A DNA stretch of 64,000 bases. Source: Romanomermis culicivorax (Eukaryota > Nematoda > Enoplea > Mermithida > Mermithidae). This document shows positions 42,401-54,800 of this stretch, in pieces. The number at the start of each line of letters is the position of its first letter. The stretch's first letter is position 1. Position numbers and translations under genes: made by a program. Location: assembly GCA_963922205.1 (NCBI GenBank), contig CAWUHX010000021.1:186001-250000 (forward strand), read 5' to 3'. The notes beneath the pieces were generated by a model. The model was not told where the DNA came from and did no database searches. It worked only from the letters and a program-made list of their open reading frames with translations.

Positions 42401-43454
42401 GAAGTATGACTTGGGTCCATGATTTGCGGATCCCACACTCTAATCACATACATATATATGTTTTAGAATATTCAATCACAAATATACCAACGCAGATGGG
42501 GGATAATTTATAAATTGAAAGAATTATCCTTCCACAACAGTATACCTGCTCATTTCGTCATATCGCGTCATAAAAAATTTAGATAAGCTTACTGTACGCA
42601 TATATTGACAAAATGTTGAAAAAGGTGATTTCAATCAAGATCATTAGAAACTGATATCAGCATGTAAGTTTTGCATCATATGAGAGAAGTGACTTTTTTC
42701 ATACCCAAATTATAAAATTTTTACCGCGTTTGTCAATATCAGCTTCTCTTCATCGGTCAGGTCATCTTTGAAAGTCACGACCATCAAGTATGGATAGGAA
42801 ACAACGGGGGCACTGGTCGTTGTATGGGCCGCTGAAAAATAGCAAAATGAGTCCAAATCAAAAAACACTCTACCTGATGTCGGCTGCCAGGATAATCATC
42901 ACCAACTATTTTGTAGTGAGAATTCGCCAAACATTTACAGTCTTTTGATATTATGCACGTTACTCATAATATGGCCAATGACTTTTATACATGAAAAAAT
43001 TGACATATTGTTCATCTCCAGAGATGTTTTATGGAGACATGCTGATATTTTTCCGCAAAATACCAAAATACTCACCGCAAGAGGACAACAAGGCAAATTT
43101 TCTGGAAAATACTAAAAATAAACCGAAAATCGGAATCATTTTACTTACGGTCGTCCTACAGTCTACAGAAATGAGCGACAACAAAATGTTGCTCTTTATT
43201 TATACAGTATACGATTGACATTTTCGACTTTTTCTTTTTGATAAATTTTGACCCAAAAAGTTTCGAAAACGGTGGTACTGTTTTTTATGAGGTCAAAAAA
43301 TACCGTCTACAAAAGCCTCAATTTGTTCATAATCCGAATTTGGATATTTCATAATGAACTATAAATATGCGATGTTCTCCGAAAATCATTACCGAAATAT
43401 TTAGGACGTACGCTGTCGCCTGGCCCAGTTCGGGGGATTACCTTACGTGTATTA
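39406..43454 (-). CDS. Unrecognised protein, at least 4 exons
   Basis: Exons read on the minus strand: about 43454-43393 (start not resolved), 42831-42725, 42230-42145 and 39718-39406. Phases agree at each junction (1, 0, 2) with GT-AG borders, and codon use is unlike the surrounding AT-rich DNA. The supported part is about 180 residues. A Thr/Pro-rich segment is followed by a beta-like core (S-Y-P-Y-L-M-V-V-T-F), then a C-terminal half predicted as long helices (E-T-L-K-E-I-V-A-R-M). Upstream of the first exon, hydrophobic sequence ending near T-R-K could be a signal peptide, but no ATG in frame is seen. A competing acceptor at the last exon (CTTCAG, 15 bp inside) is possible. I do not recognise the family. 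A fold-back element fills most of the last intron. Confidence 0.6.
39905..40982. repeat. Long fold-back element with GCTCAATTGGGAAT-type arms
   Basis: The left arm (about 39905-40200) begins with alternating units such as AAGTGAGCGAATTCCCAATT and continues into pyrimidine-rich sequence. The right arm (about 40560-40982) is its inverse, first purine-rich and then GGGAATCGCTCAATT units. Arms are 300-400 bp. The long minus-strand open frames in the purine-rich part are low-complexity Phe/Ser runs, not genes. It lies in an intron of the 39406-43454 gene. Confidence 0.65.
42298..42332. repeat. Perfect 16-bp hairpin with 3-base loop
   Basis: GATGTACAGATAGTAT, loop ACG, then the exact complement ATACTATCTGTACATC. 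It lies in the intron between the exons at 42831-42725 and 42230-42145. Too short for a typical animal pre-miRNA. Confidence 0.7.
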
Positions 43455-43840
43455 CTCGGAGAAAAGATAAGAAGTACAAAGCAAAAAATACATTCAGGAT
43501 GGACTTTTTACAGTAACCAATAATAAGGAGGGTATTACTATAATGGGGTTTAAATGTAGGAGCAATATAGATAAAAATTTTGAGTGAAAATTGATTATAA
43601 ATCTATTTTCTTGGAAGTACCATTCGAAAGGTATTGTTATGAAGTTTGGCGAGGACTTTGACAAGCAATCGAAAAGAGGAAGTTCGTTTGAAGTAAATGT
43701 AGGTGTGATAAAAACATCAATTTTCCTAGCCAATAACTTCGTAAATTGAAATGAACGTTGAACAACTAATTTGCAGGTACAGAGAAAACGACGCCGAATA
43801 TCAATGATTTGCTTGAATGCTAAGGACCAAGTCAGAAGTA

Positions 43841-44081
43841 CAGTCGCCGATTGTTGCCGACTGTCGCCGATTGCCGCCGACTGTCGCCGATTGTTGCCGA
43901 CTGTCGCCGATTGCCGCCGACTGTCGCCGATTCTTGGCGCCAAAATTCTTAGGACTTTTTCACTTCTGAATTGGGCTTAAATTGTCTATTTATTCCTTAG
44001 AATCGCCGACTGTCGCCGATTAAATCCTAGGGATCGGCGACTGTTGCCGATTGTCGCCGACTGTCGCTGATTGTCGGCGAC
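43841..44081. repeat. GCCGACTGTCGCCGATTGT tandem arrays, duplicated unit
   Basis: Two arrays (43841-43931 and 44003-44081) of a ~9-10 bp half-unit (TCGCCGACTG / TCGCCGATTG). Each is followed by a similar tail around CCTAGGA..TTTTTCACTTCTGAAT. The two array-plus-tail blocks are in the same orientation. Confidence 0.7.
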
Positions 44082-44910
44082 AAAAATCCTAGGATTTTTC
44101 ACTTCTGAATATGGCTTTACAAATCAATAGTTACTGCAACTAAAGTCTGTTTGTTATAAAATGCCTGTGAGTGGCGAAATTAAAGAAAATCGACAATATC
44201 AACAGAATTGATTACATAAAACTTTAAATGAATAATTTTTTGCCCAAAAAACTGTTGGAGATTAGCAATGTGTCCTCTATTTTCCAGTCCTACCGTTACA
44301 AATGGTTTAGCAATAAATCGTAAAAATTTTGAATAGTATTTGCTTTCCCTTCTTATTATTCAGAAACATTCCATGAAAAACAGATTATAGCTTTATAAAA
44401 TATAAGCACAGAAACCGTGCCAGCTCAGAAAGATAAATTTTATTGGCTCATGCAATGCCAGTTATTCGTGAGTTTTGTTGAATCACTTTAATGCTTATTT
44501 TAGCCTACTTTATTACGGAATTTTTTTTTGTCAAGTGAAAGCAAGGCTAGAATTACAATCATTTACACTTTCTTTCTTTTGAGCAAAACAAATATGAGAT
44601 GATGTTGAATTTTGTGAGTCCACTGATATAGCCATGCTAACACTTTACTGTGGGATGTTTCACACTGAAAACATCAGACATTATTGAATTTTTATAAGTT
44701 AGTATCTGCAAGCATTTTATAAAAATAAACTACATGGTATGTGAATTTCTGGTCCTAGTGATTTACTATCACAAGTATTTATACTTTATGTGCATATTTT
44801 TCCGAAAAAAAATCAGCAGGAAGTGATCAGAATGTATTACATTATGAAACACAAGCTATACTTTCGGACGGAGCATCTAAAGTTGCAATGATGGATCCGA
44901 ATTGTAGCAA

Positions 44911-45050
44911 CTATTTTAAAAAATAAACACTGTCCTCATTCGCGGTAGTTTCAGGTGCTTCGCCAGAAATGTCAAATTTTTGCAATATTCCAGTTTTTTC
45001 ATTACGTAGTTGAACATTTATAATTTTGTGACTGTAATTGTGATTTTCAA
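44911..45050 (-). CDS. Candidate terminal exon
   Basis: A pyrimidine-rich tract (GGTTTTTTTTGC) and AG at 45052-45051 precede 46 open codons ending TAG. The encoded peptide is hydrophilic and varied (K-T-G-I-L-Q-K-F-D-I-S-G-E-A-P-E). Entry phase is 1. No upstream exon was identified; it could belong to the gene at 39406-43454 only if a weak GTGTTT donor is used. Confidence 0.35.
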
Positions 45051-45611
45051 CTGATGAGAGTATTGCAAAAAAAACCAGCCAAACTGGCTTTTTGTGAATG
45101 AGAGTGGGAAAACAATGTGACGCCACATGATTGTAAAACCCCACATTTTTAACGGCTGGTATCTTTAGTCTCTTACGTTTGTTTTTTGCGCTTTTCGACG
45201 TCGCACATTCGTGATTGACGTGGAATTTTGAAAAGCGCCAATTATACTAATAATGCTGTCTGATATTATGTGAATATAAAACATTACTTGTGACTACTAT
45301 AACTATATTATCACTGGTTCTCACCACTATCATTTCAACTGATGTTCATTTTTCACAAATGAGTGCACTGTAATTATTTTCTGACTACAGCATTGACTTG
45401 TCATTGATTACGAAACTGCACTTTCGCGTTACTGTAGTATTTATCCCGTGGTTGCTAATGTCTGAGCCATTTTCAATTTGTTCCAAATCTTTATGTTACA
45501 TTACGAGCTATAGCAGAGACACAACTCCTACAGATCAATGATCTCGCAAATTTAGTAATCGCTTCTTACTTAAATGAATGATCAGCATGAATGCTGAAAA
45601 GCAGACTTAGA

Positions 45612-46470
45612 CAGGGCGCCAAAGTGAGATCGGCGCCAAAGTAAGACGGGCGCCAAAGAAAGACGGGCGGAAAAGTAAGATGGGCACCAAGTCAAGATAT
45701 CCAAGAAAAGTCATTACTAAACAATGGGCGCCAAAGTATAGGCGGATTCATGCTTCATCCGGCGTCCGGCAAGTTATTTTTAGCTTCCGGCATTCAGTGT
45801 CCGGCATCCGGCAATTTGGCTTCCGGCATCCGAATTCAGATCAGAATGCCTGTCCGGCAAGTTGCCGGATCAGATGGCAATTCATACTTCTTCCGGCGCT
45901 GGAAAGGCCGGATGACAATTTATTCTTGATTTTACTATGTTTAAATACTTTGAAATCCGTTCAATATTTTGTTTCAAGAGAAATGGCGTATGAAAAATAT
46001 ACATAATATTATTTTCCAAGTCTACTCGGAATTATTAGTTGATGATGTCAGAGGAACAAGATATTCTTGATCTAGAATTTTTTTATGCTTTCAAGAACCG
46101 AAAAAACATTCAAAATATTCAGCAATCAAAAATTAAATGAACGTCATGATTAAAAACGCAAAATTTTGCCTCAACTAAAAAATCGATATCTCCCACATAC
46201 ATTGTATATGCAAAAACCACTTAAACACGTGGTTCTATTGAAATTACATACAAAATATGCTTTCAGACATCCGGAAAAGTACAAACTGTTTCTACTCTTC
46301 CGATCCGGCAAAATTCCAGTCTTGGAAAATGGGACGGCAGCGTGGGAAAAAGAAAAAAATGACGTCATCCGGTGGACGACTTGCCGGATCAAAAATCTAA
46401 AAATAGACTTTTTTCGGATGCCGGACGCCGGATGAAGTATGAATCCGCCTTAAGACGGGCGCCAAGTTAG
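45612..46470. repeat. GGGCGCCAAAGTAAGAC tandem array, split by an insertion
   Basis: About six degenerate copies of a ~17-bp unit (GGGCGCCAAAGTAAGAC) from 45612 to 45738. A further copy resumes at about 46453, after the fold-back element at 45740-46450. Confidence 0.65.
45740..46450. repeat. Fold-back element with CCGGCATCCGGCA arms
   Basis: The left end AGGCGGATTCATGCTTCATC and the right end GATGAAGTATGAATCCGCCT are inverses. Inside each cap are repeats of a TTCCGGCATCCGGCA-like word, inverted between arms. It interrupts the GGGCGCC array between AAAGTA and AGACGGG, with TA on both sides, consistent with a 2-bp target duplication. Confidence 0.65.
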
Positions 46471-48806
46471 GACAACAGTATCGGAATTTTCCTCACGGCT
46501 TTGCAATAAACGTGTGAGAGTAAAAAACTGACTTACGGTGCAGGTTTATTATTTGCATGAACATCTTTTTGCGTCGTCGAGCCTCATTTGAAGTTATGAA
46601 CTACGTGTATTGACAATACTGATAACTAAAACTTTGTCAATGGAAGTTTTCGCGTACATAATTCTGAAATCGCAAATCATAAGATCAAAGCATCATGACC
46701 AATTTTTAACTGATCATTTTTTAAAGGTACAATCGTAGTAAGCATGAAAACAACTGAAGATTGCAACACGGCGAGCTGTAATGAAAATTGCAATAATTTT
46801 CTATGAATTGTGCCTAACTGTGAATTTCCTGAAATACATGAAACTGAATTTCAGTGAAGTTTGGCATCATCCAATTAGAATTCAGCAGCCCCAAAGATAA
46901 GTCTTCTTAGCGCATGCGTGAAAGAATTCGCGGTCTGTCTGACATCTGTACAAATTTAATACAAATAATCATTGCGTACATTAGTCAAGTGTTGTCGGTC
47001 ATGTACCACAACATGCATCCTTTCAGAATTATTTGGTTCTGCTCTCCCAATAATGTTGCACAGTCAAAAATTTTATCATTATAGCCGATTTAATTCAAAA
47101 TGGTTAGTGCAGCGAAAGCTAAAAAACCAGGTTAAATTTGATACGCAATTTTTACTTCGTAGAAAAACGTCAAATTTCTTCATGGAAATGGAAAAAGCCA
47201 GTCATTGAAAAACTTGATGCTTATCTACTGTCGATTTTGAAGGAACTGTCTCGATACCCAAGCGCTACCTGATAAATTTTGACCACTTGAGCCGGTTATT
47301 GAAGGATATTTTCAGCATGTTGTGTTTGCCGCTCGCTGTCGAAAAATTTCTTTCATTCGTTACAGTAATAAGCTTACTAGTTTTTCCGTATTGAGCTTAC
47401 TTTCATGGGAAAGCTGAATCGATCAGTTAATGATGAATGGAGTATAGAATGCAATGTGATCAACCTACTTCCAGACATTTCTCAGTCAACACTGTAGAAT
47501 AAATTATCCTTATTCCGATATGACCTAGTCTGTCACAGTATGCTCCAGATGATTTTTTATGTATAGACGAGAGCAGTGACTATTAAAAAGTTCTTAGGCT
47601 GAAGAATTTTAATGATTTTCACGGCAGGTATAATCACACACCTGCAGCAAAGAAAGTCTGAAGAAGTGAAGCAAAATTTAATCTAACTTTAATCATTCCT
47701 TATACATCAGAAATGAAAAAATCTCGACGAGATCTATCCAATTGTGCAATTTATTGCAATTTGAAACTCTGCTCGACTTCGAAATTCACTGTGAGAATGA
47801 CTTTCATTGTTGGAAGGTATAGCTGAAACAAAATGAGTGCATAATTTCTGTATTTAAAAAAACAATGATGTTTCCACTGTTTATGACATCATTATTTCGA
47901 CGTAGTTGCTATCTCCACAAAAACTACGTTTTTCAGAAATTGAATCAGCTGGTACTACTGTTGGAACGTTTTGAATATTATTATCGTACCAGCTGCACTG
48001 TGTCTTTTCCATTCTCAAGTGCGTTCTTAGCTAAGTGTACTTCTTTTTTCATGTGAATTATACAGTTAGTTTCAGTGTAACACTACGAGCCGAATGACAA
48101 GAGACCGTCTAAGAGAACCTCATACGAGGAATTCCATTTGCCGTCGGTGATTGTCAAAACTTCCGATTAGCCATCTTACACCATTCCAAATTTGTTTTAT
48201 CCTGCTTCGAATTTTTTTAGTTTAAAAATTTAGACGCAGCGAAAACCAAAGAAATGGGTTCAATTTGATACACAATTTTCACTTGGTACAAAACATTATA
48301 CCGTAAAAAACGCATTATTTCTTAATGAGTATGGGAATGGCCAAAATCGTTGAAAAAACATCATGCTTATCCACTGTCAATTTTGGACAGAACTGTGTCG
48401 ATAGCGCTGCTCGAGAAATTTGACGACTTAACCAAAATATTGAAGGAAATTTGCAGCGGTCTTGTTTTTCCACTCACTGACCAAAAATTTCTATCACTGA
48501 TTACAGCAATAAGCTTACTATTTTTTTCCTTATTTAACTTACTTTCAAGAGATCGCTGCATCGATCATTTCAGAGTTGATAGAGTATAGGCTGCTTTTCC
48601 ATTTGAGGTTTTCATTGTTCTGCTGCTCCTGACAACAATTTGGGTTCAATGTCCTTCCTATTCATGAATCGGCGACCAATCGGCTTTCTGTCGTATCAAT
48701 TTCAGATTAAATCAATTTTCCATATTCTCCGACTCACTTATTCGACTTTAATCGATGATTCTTTTATTCTGTCTATTATATCTATTCGTCTACACTTTCG
48801 CAGATA
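46471..48806. other. Non-coding stretch upstream of the 5'-nucleotidase gene
   Basis: Holds two decayed copies resembling MITE family B (about 47080-47460 and 48220-48590, each with TTCAAAATGGTTAG- or GCGAAAACCAAAG-type left ends). No gene is supported and no clear promoter element was recognised near 48700-48806. Confidence 0.4.
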
Positions 48807-51800
48807 ATGGTCGAACTTCGACCAATAACCGCATTATTGGCGTCCATTATTTTGAACTCGATTAATTTGATAGTAGCCGATCTAAATTTGACCATACTAC
48901 ACACCAACGACGTGCATTGTCGATTTTTGAGCTTCAATAGTCAGACTCGGAATTGTGAGGCTAATGATATCAAAGAGAACCATTGCTGGGGCGGAGCGGC
49001 CCGGCGTATGACTTTGGTGGAAAGGTTCAGGCGGCAATTCAAGAATACCCTATTTTTGGACGCTGGTGATCAGTATCAAGGTATGTAAGTATGATATTAT
49101 TTTTTTACATGCTATCCTATGTGATCATTCATTATGACGTTTGACTATGTATAGAAATCAGCTAGTAAAATGGGCACATCTACACTTTTTTTCTCGAAAA
49201 TCGAACGAATCCCTTACTTTCACTATGCGCAAGAAAAGTCTTGACGATTTCTATCCAGTGAAGTATATTGTGCAAAAAACAATTTGCATAATATTGCAGA
49301 TATCAGCTATTTTGTAAGCGTCTTGCGTTTCTTACGTTTCTTGCGTCAAGGCTGGATTTAAAGCGCACAGTAAATATTTGTTGAACGTGTTGGGTATCTT
49401 TCGATCGAAAATTTCGATATATACCTCGCGATGTATTATGTACTGAAATTTCTCAAATACATGAAGAGCAAATCGCTCGCGCACTTTGTTTTTGGGAAGA
49501 TTTCAGTCTTCCTCTGGTATGTTCAAGCTGTTGTCTTTCAACGAAGATTTAATTTTTCAAAATTAGTTCTCTTCGATAACCATCCGGAGTTTTCCCTGCA
49601 TATCACATAACAGAAAAGGAGCATTCTAAAAATCAAGTATCAAACTTTTTTCATTTTTCATAATAGACATGCTTCTAGAAAACGCGTGACATTTCTATAG
49701 TCTATTTATTTTAAAATGGTAGATGCAGAGAACGTTAGTATAAGACAGGAATAATAGCGAGCTTATTACTGTAACCAAGAAAAACTTTTTTCGGTCACAA
49801 ACGATAAAAAACAAATCTATGATTTTCTGGAATAACCTGGCCAAATCGTCAAAATCATGCTCGAATAGGTGCACACTGTTCTGTCTAAATGAAAAGTAAC
49901 ACGCTGTTGTATAGACGATTTTGGCCTATCCGCTGTCGGGACGAAATTCAGCGTTTTGCTAGTATAAATTCCGCATAAAGTGCGTGTCGAATTGAACATA
50001 AGCTTTTGGTTGCGTTACGCCTGCCATTTCAAAGTAAAAGGGCTATAGTTCTACGTAGTTTCGTATGAAAATCAGCCTGTCTTTAAGATTATGCTTAATT
50101 TCGAGCTCTAATTGAAACAACCTTTCACCAGGAGAATTTAAAATTGCTCATCATTTTATATTTTATACTCCATGAACCTCATATCCGCTGAAGACCAAAA
50201 CCGTGATACTTCTTTTAAGGCCATTACTCGATTTTCCACTCATTTCACAGAACATCAGACTGGACCAATTATATTAGCATCATGGTGGAATTTTTCATTT
50301 CCTTTCTATGCACAGTGTTTACTGTACTTCTCATAACCGCGTTTTCGTTCTTACCTAATAATTATCGTTTTTCAATACGAAAAAGTCACGGATCAAAATT
50401 TTCCATAACTGAACATTCCAGGAACAATATGGTTTACCATGCTCGACTGGGAACCCATAGCCAAATATATGAATTTGATCAAATACGACGCCATGTGTCT
50501 GGGCAACCACGATTTCGACCATGGTATTTTCGGTCTGGTGCCTTTTTTGGCCAATATTACCTGCAAAATCGTGGATAGTAACATCTACAGTACTGATCCT
50601 AACCACCCGAGTCCATTGGAGAAATATTTCCAAAATTATTTACTTTACACTTTCGTGGACAGTCAAGGACAAAATCAAACTGTAGCCGTCGTCGGTTATA
50701 CCATATCGACGACGCCGGAAATTTCGTCGCCGGGTCCGGATGTCGGCTTTTCGGTAAAAAATGCTAGACTTTCTATCGAAGTTCTATTTTCGCAACGGAT
50801 GGCGCTCGTATTTTTTTCAGGACGAAATTCCAGCCCTACAGAGAGTCGTCGACCAATTGAAAGCTAAAGGCGTTAAAAGAATCATAGCTCTGGGTCATTC
50901 CGGTATCAACATGGACAGGAAAGTTTGCAGGAGCGTCAAAGGTTTGGATTTAGTTATCGGTGGCCATACAAATACGTTTCTTTACACGGGACAGCCGCCC
51001 ATCGACCAAACTCCCGAAGGACCGTATCCGGAAGTTTATAGGGACACTGGGGAAAATTGTTTAGTAAGCCATGTTTCTATGATTAGGCTAGATCAGGGTT
51101 CGTCTTCTGGTCCAGGAAATCCAGAGGGCTTCCCACCTAGAAACAGAGCTCCAAAGTGAATAAGAACATTGGATCAAAAATCGCATCAAGTTGGACATCT
51201 GTCGATCTTGTCGATGTTTGTTTAAAAACATTCTTTTCAATAATTTGGTTCAGAAGGTGTCGTAGCAGATTTGAAAACTCTGGTTGAAATCTGGTTGATA
51301 TCGTGGGAATTTTTCTTGTTGTTGATGACTTGACTTGGAGTAAAAAAGCGTAGGAAATTTTAGCAGTTGTGTCAGTGTCTGATACTCCGAATCAGGCTCA
51401 GTGCAAAAATAAAATTATAAAAAAGTCGCTGCACAAAAATCCCATTTAGAATTTCGCTTGTGTGAAACGTTGAAAGACCAAGTGGCTTGAACCTAGCTGG
51501 AATAAGTCTCTTATAACTTGTTTTTTGCTTTTCAAGTCGACCTTATCTGTTTAGTTTCCTTTTTCAAAATCTATTGATTAGTTTTTATATTATAATTCTA
51601 TCCTGAAAAACATTTCAACCGGAGAGATAATTTTAGCATAAATTTCAATGGGATTAAAATTATCACTGCAAGTTTCAGCAATATTTTGTCTCAGAAAGGC
51701 ATTTCAAAAAAATTTAAGAGAAATGTTTATGGTGCAATCTGATTATGGTACCCCACATTTCGTCACCACCAGGGAAGAAGGTGCTACACACAGGATTTCT

Positions 51801-54800
51801 GGTTTTTAGAAAGTTAGCTTCAAACATGCTTGAATGTTTCATTTCTCAAAAAACCAAATTGTTTTTTGTTTAAACTGGAATTTGTTTCTCAAGGCGAGTA
51901 CTTATGGATATGTTTAATGGCAGTCATGTTAATACTCAAGAGACACTACCTATGGAATAAAGTAAGCTCATTTGTATATAGCACCTTTTTCCACATGGCT
52001 AATCAGTTAAATTTGCTGCATATGGCACCTTTATCATAGGGAATCACCAATAATAGCCGATGAAAAATCAGTGAAAATCAAAAATTATCATTTTCCAGGA
52101 TCAAGCTATCACACTGGGTTGGGCAGATGATTGTAGCAACATTTAAAAGCTCCAACTACATAATAAAGGATACACATTTATATCTGTATTTTGAATTTGT
52201 CTATATTGACTCTTCTTGTATGTAGCACTTTTTCTGACCATGTAGAAAATGTGATTGAATAAATCTAGCATCTATTATTTCAATTTTTTAATAAATAGGA
52301 TGTAGCACCTTCACCTTCTTCCCTGGTGGTGACGATTTGATTCTCTTGTTACATCTCTCATCACTTCTACTTCTAAAAATATGATGAATTGAAAAAATTT
52401 GTTGCTTATTTGCTGTAATATAATAGCGAGCGCGAAAAGGAACTTTATGGAGCTCTTTACACTTCTATAATCATATTATTCGCTATGTCTTATTTTCTGT
52501 ATTTTCGTTTTTTTTCTTTCAGGTCGTTCAAGCTTACGCTTACGGTCAATATTTGGGTTTCTTACAAGTTAATTTTGACGAAAACGGCCAAATAGACCGT
52601 TGGAACGGTAATCCGATACTAATCGACGCCAAAGTACCCGAAAATCCCGAAATGGTTCAGCTTTTGGAACCGTACAGTAAACGCCTGGTGGATTTGGAAC
52701 GTCAAGTAGTCGGTATGACGGAAATTACGATCAATACGATAGGCGAAACTTGCAAGAGGCACGAATGCCCGACGGCCAACGGTGTGGCCGATGCTTTTGT
52801 GGAATATTATAGAAATTCGGTGTTGAATGAGAGCAATTCGCCCAATGCATCGGATTACGGTAAGTTTTTCAGTTTTCTGAACGGTTCTATGAACTTAAAC
52901 CACATTTATACTTTACGGCACGGTCACGGCCACGGCGGCCGGAACCAACCAGACTTCACCAGGAAAAAATGACGTTAAATATGATTGGTTGCACGTCACG
53001 TGCACTGAAATTCGATTGGTCACGGCTGCCGTAACCGTGGCCGTACCGTGAAGTATAAATGCGGCTATAGCCAATTTTAAAACCAGATCGCCAATAGTTC
53101 TACATTCTGCATGAGATCAATGTTTGACCATGTATGAACAAATTTTTCAATGAAATCTTAGACAAGTAGCACTTTTACTCCAAGCGGGGATTTGGGATTT
53201 GATATATTTTGAATATTTCATTTCTCAGCATATTCAGCGGGCAAGTCGTAATTACTTATCGTTATAAAAATGCTTCCCAATCGTTACAAATTGAATAGTA
53301 ATATAAAGATCGTTCCGACTATGCGAATATTATGGTTTTCAGAATTTTTGAACTGATGGCAGTAAGAGTCTTCGAAGGTGTTCCATGTCCTCGAAAAACA
53401 GATTCATAATACTCATAGATTTGAATATATACCTCAGCGTTTTTACCTTTAGTTTGACCTTTTATTGAAGTTTTTCTCAAATTTCATTCAATTTTTAAAT
53501 TAAATTGGATGTCACGGCTGAGACGTACGTCGTCAAAAGAAGATGAAGTCATTTATAATCTATAAAATAAAGTCATTTTCAGTCGGATTGAATATAAATT
53601 CACGTTTGGCTCTTTGTCAGATCTGATCATTTTCATTTGTTCCTAGGCTTGCATTCTTACATTCCTGGGCTATCTGCAGGAGTACTGACCATGGAAGACA
53701 CCCGGCGCTTGATGACTTCCAGCAAACGAAAAAACGCTCTTTTACTCGAAAAGTTTCTATATAATTATTATTATAAATAATATTCTGACAGTTGCTAGTT
53801 TGAACTTTCAATGATTTGTTCCAAAAACTGTGATTCGTTGCGTATATCCGTTTCGGGAAAACACAGCCATTTACTCGTATCTTTTAACCCCGCAAAATTT
53901 GCTCGTTGATCATATATGACCGTACTATTGTCTTTTCGTCATTTTGAGACAATTAGATCATCAGGTGCCGCCAATGGAACTTGTGGTCAAAAGATCAACA
54001 TCCAAACTAGATATTTTTTGTTTATAGCAGTGGATGAACTGCGTAACGCGTTAGATTTGGTTTGAATATCGTCAGAGTATTGTAACTAGTTCTGTATTTA
54101 GAAGTGAGAGCAAAAAACTTTGTCGTAGTGAACGGCCAAGAGTGAAGGCGGACTAACGGAGCGGCTGAATCTGGAAGACTAATGAAGTAAAATAGATCTG
54201 GTTGTTCGAGGAAGTAATGCTAATCCCATTTTCGAGGAATGATGGTTTGAAAAATCACATTATTACAAATGTCAGTCATTGTTTTGTACTCTGCAGATAC
54301 TCAACGTCATAACTTGAGGTAGGCGTTGTCGAATATTCGCTTTTGCGGCAATAATTATACAACAGCGATATTTGCTGAAAATATTTATTCTCCATGGAAT
54401 GTGTGGACATACGTGAGACTTTTTGTTTTCAAAATGAAGCGAATTGAACTCTATGACTTCTGTTCGAAGATATGATTTTCATTACTTATCTGGCTCGATG
54501 TTTTCTTTTTTATCTTACAAAAATTTTGACTTTATTCTGATCCCTTGTGAACTAATCCGACTCGAGTTAGTGAAAAGAAGAAGCTGCAACAGACATCCGT
54601 GGTTCTGACTTCGGCAAAATTTTGCATATTGAATGAATTCGGCGCAAATAGATTTGAATAGATCCAACAAATAGAGATCTAACTTCCAATCAAAAATAAT
54701 GGCTTCCTTTCCTGTATTTTTGTTTCTGGCAAAGTTAATTCCAGAGCATGGTGAACAAAGAGCCCTAAAACTTGACACTAGAATTTTTTATCCTGAATTT

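Noticed and set aside
50761-50867. Upstream part of the 50761-51159 frame as coding
   Set aside because: Bases 50754-50820 form a 67-bp intron; the 5'-nucleotidase reading resumes at 50821 in phase 0.
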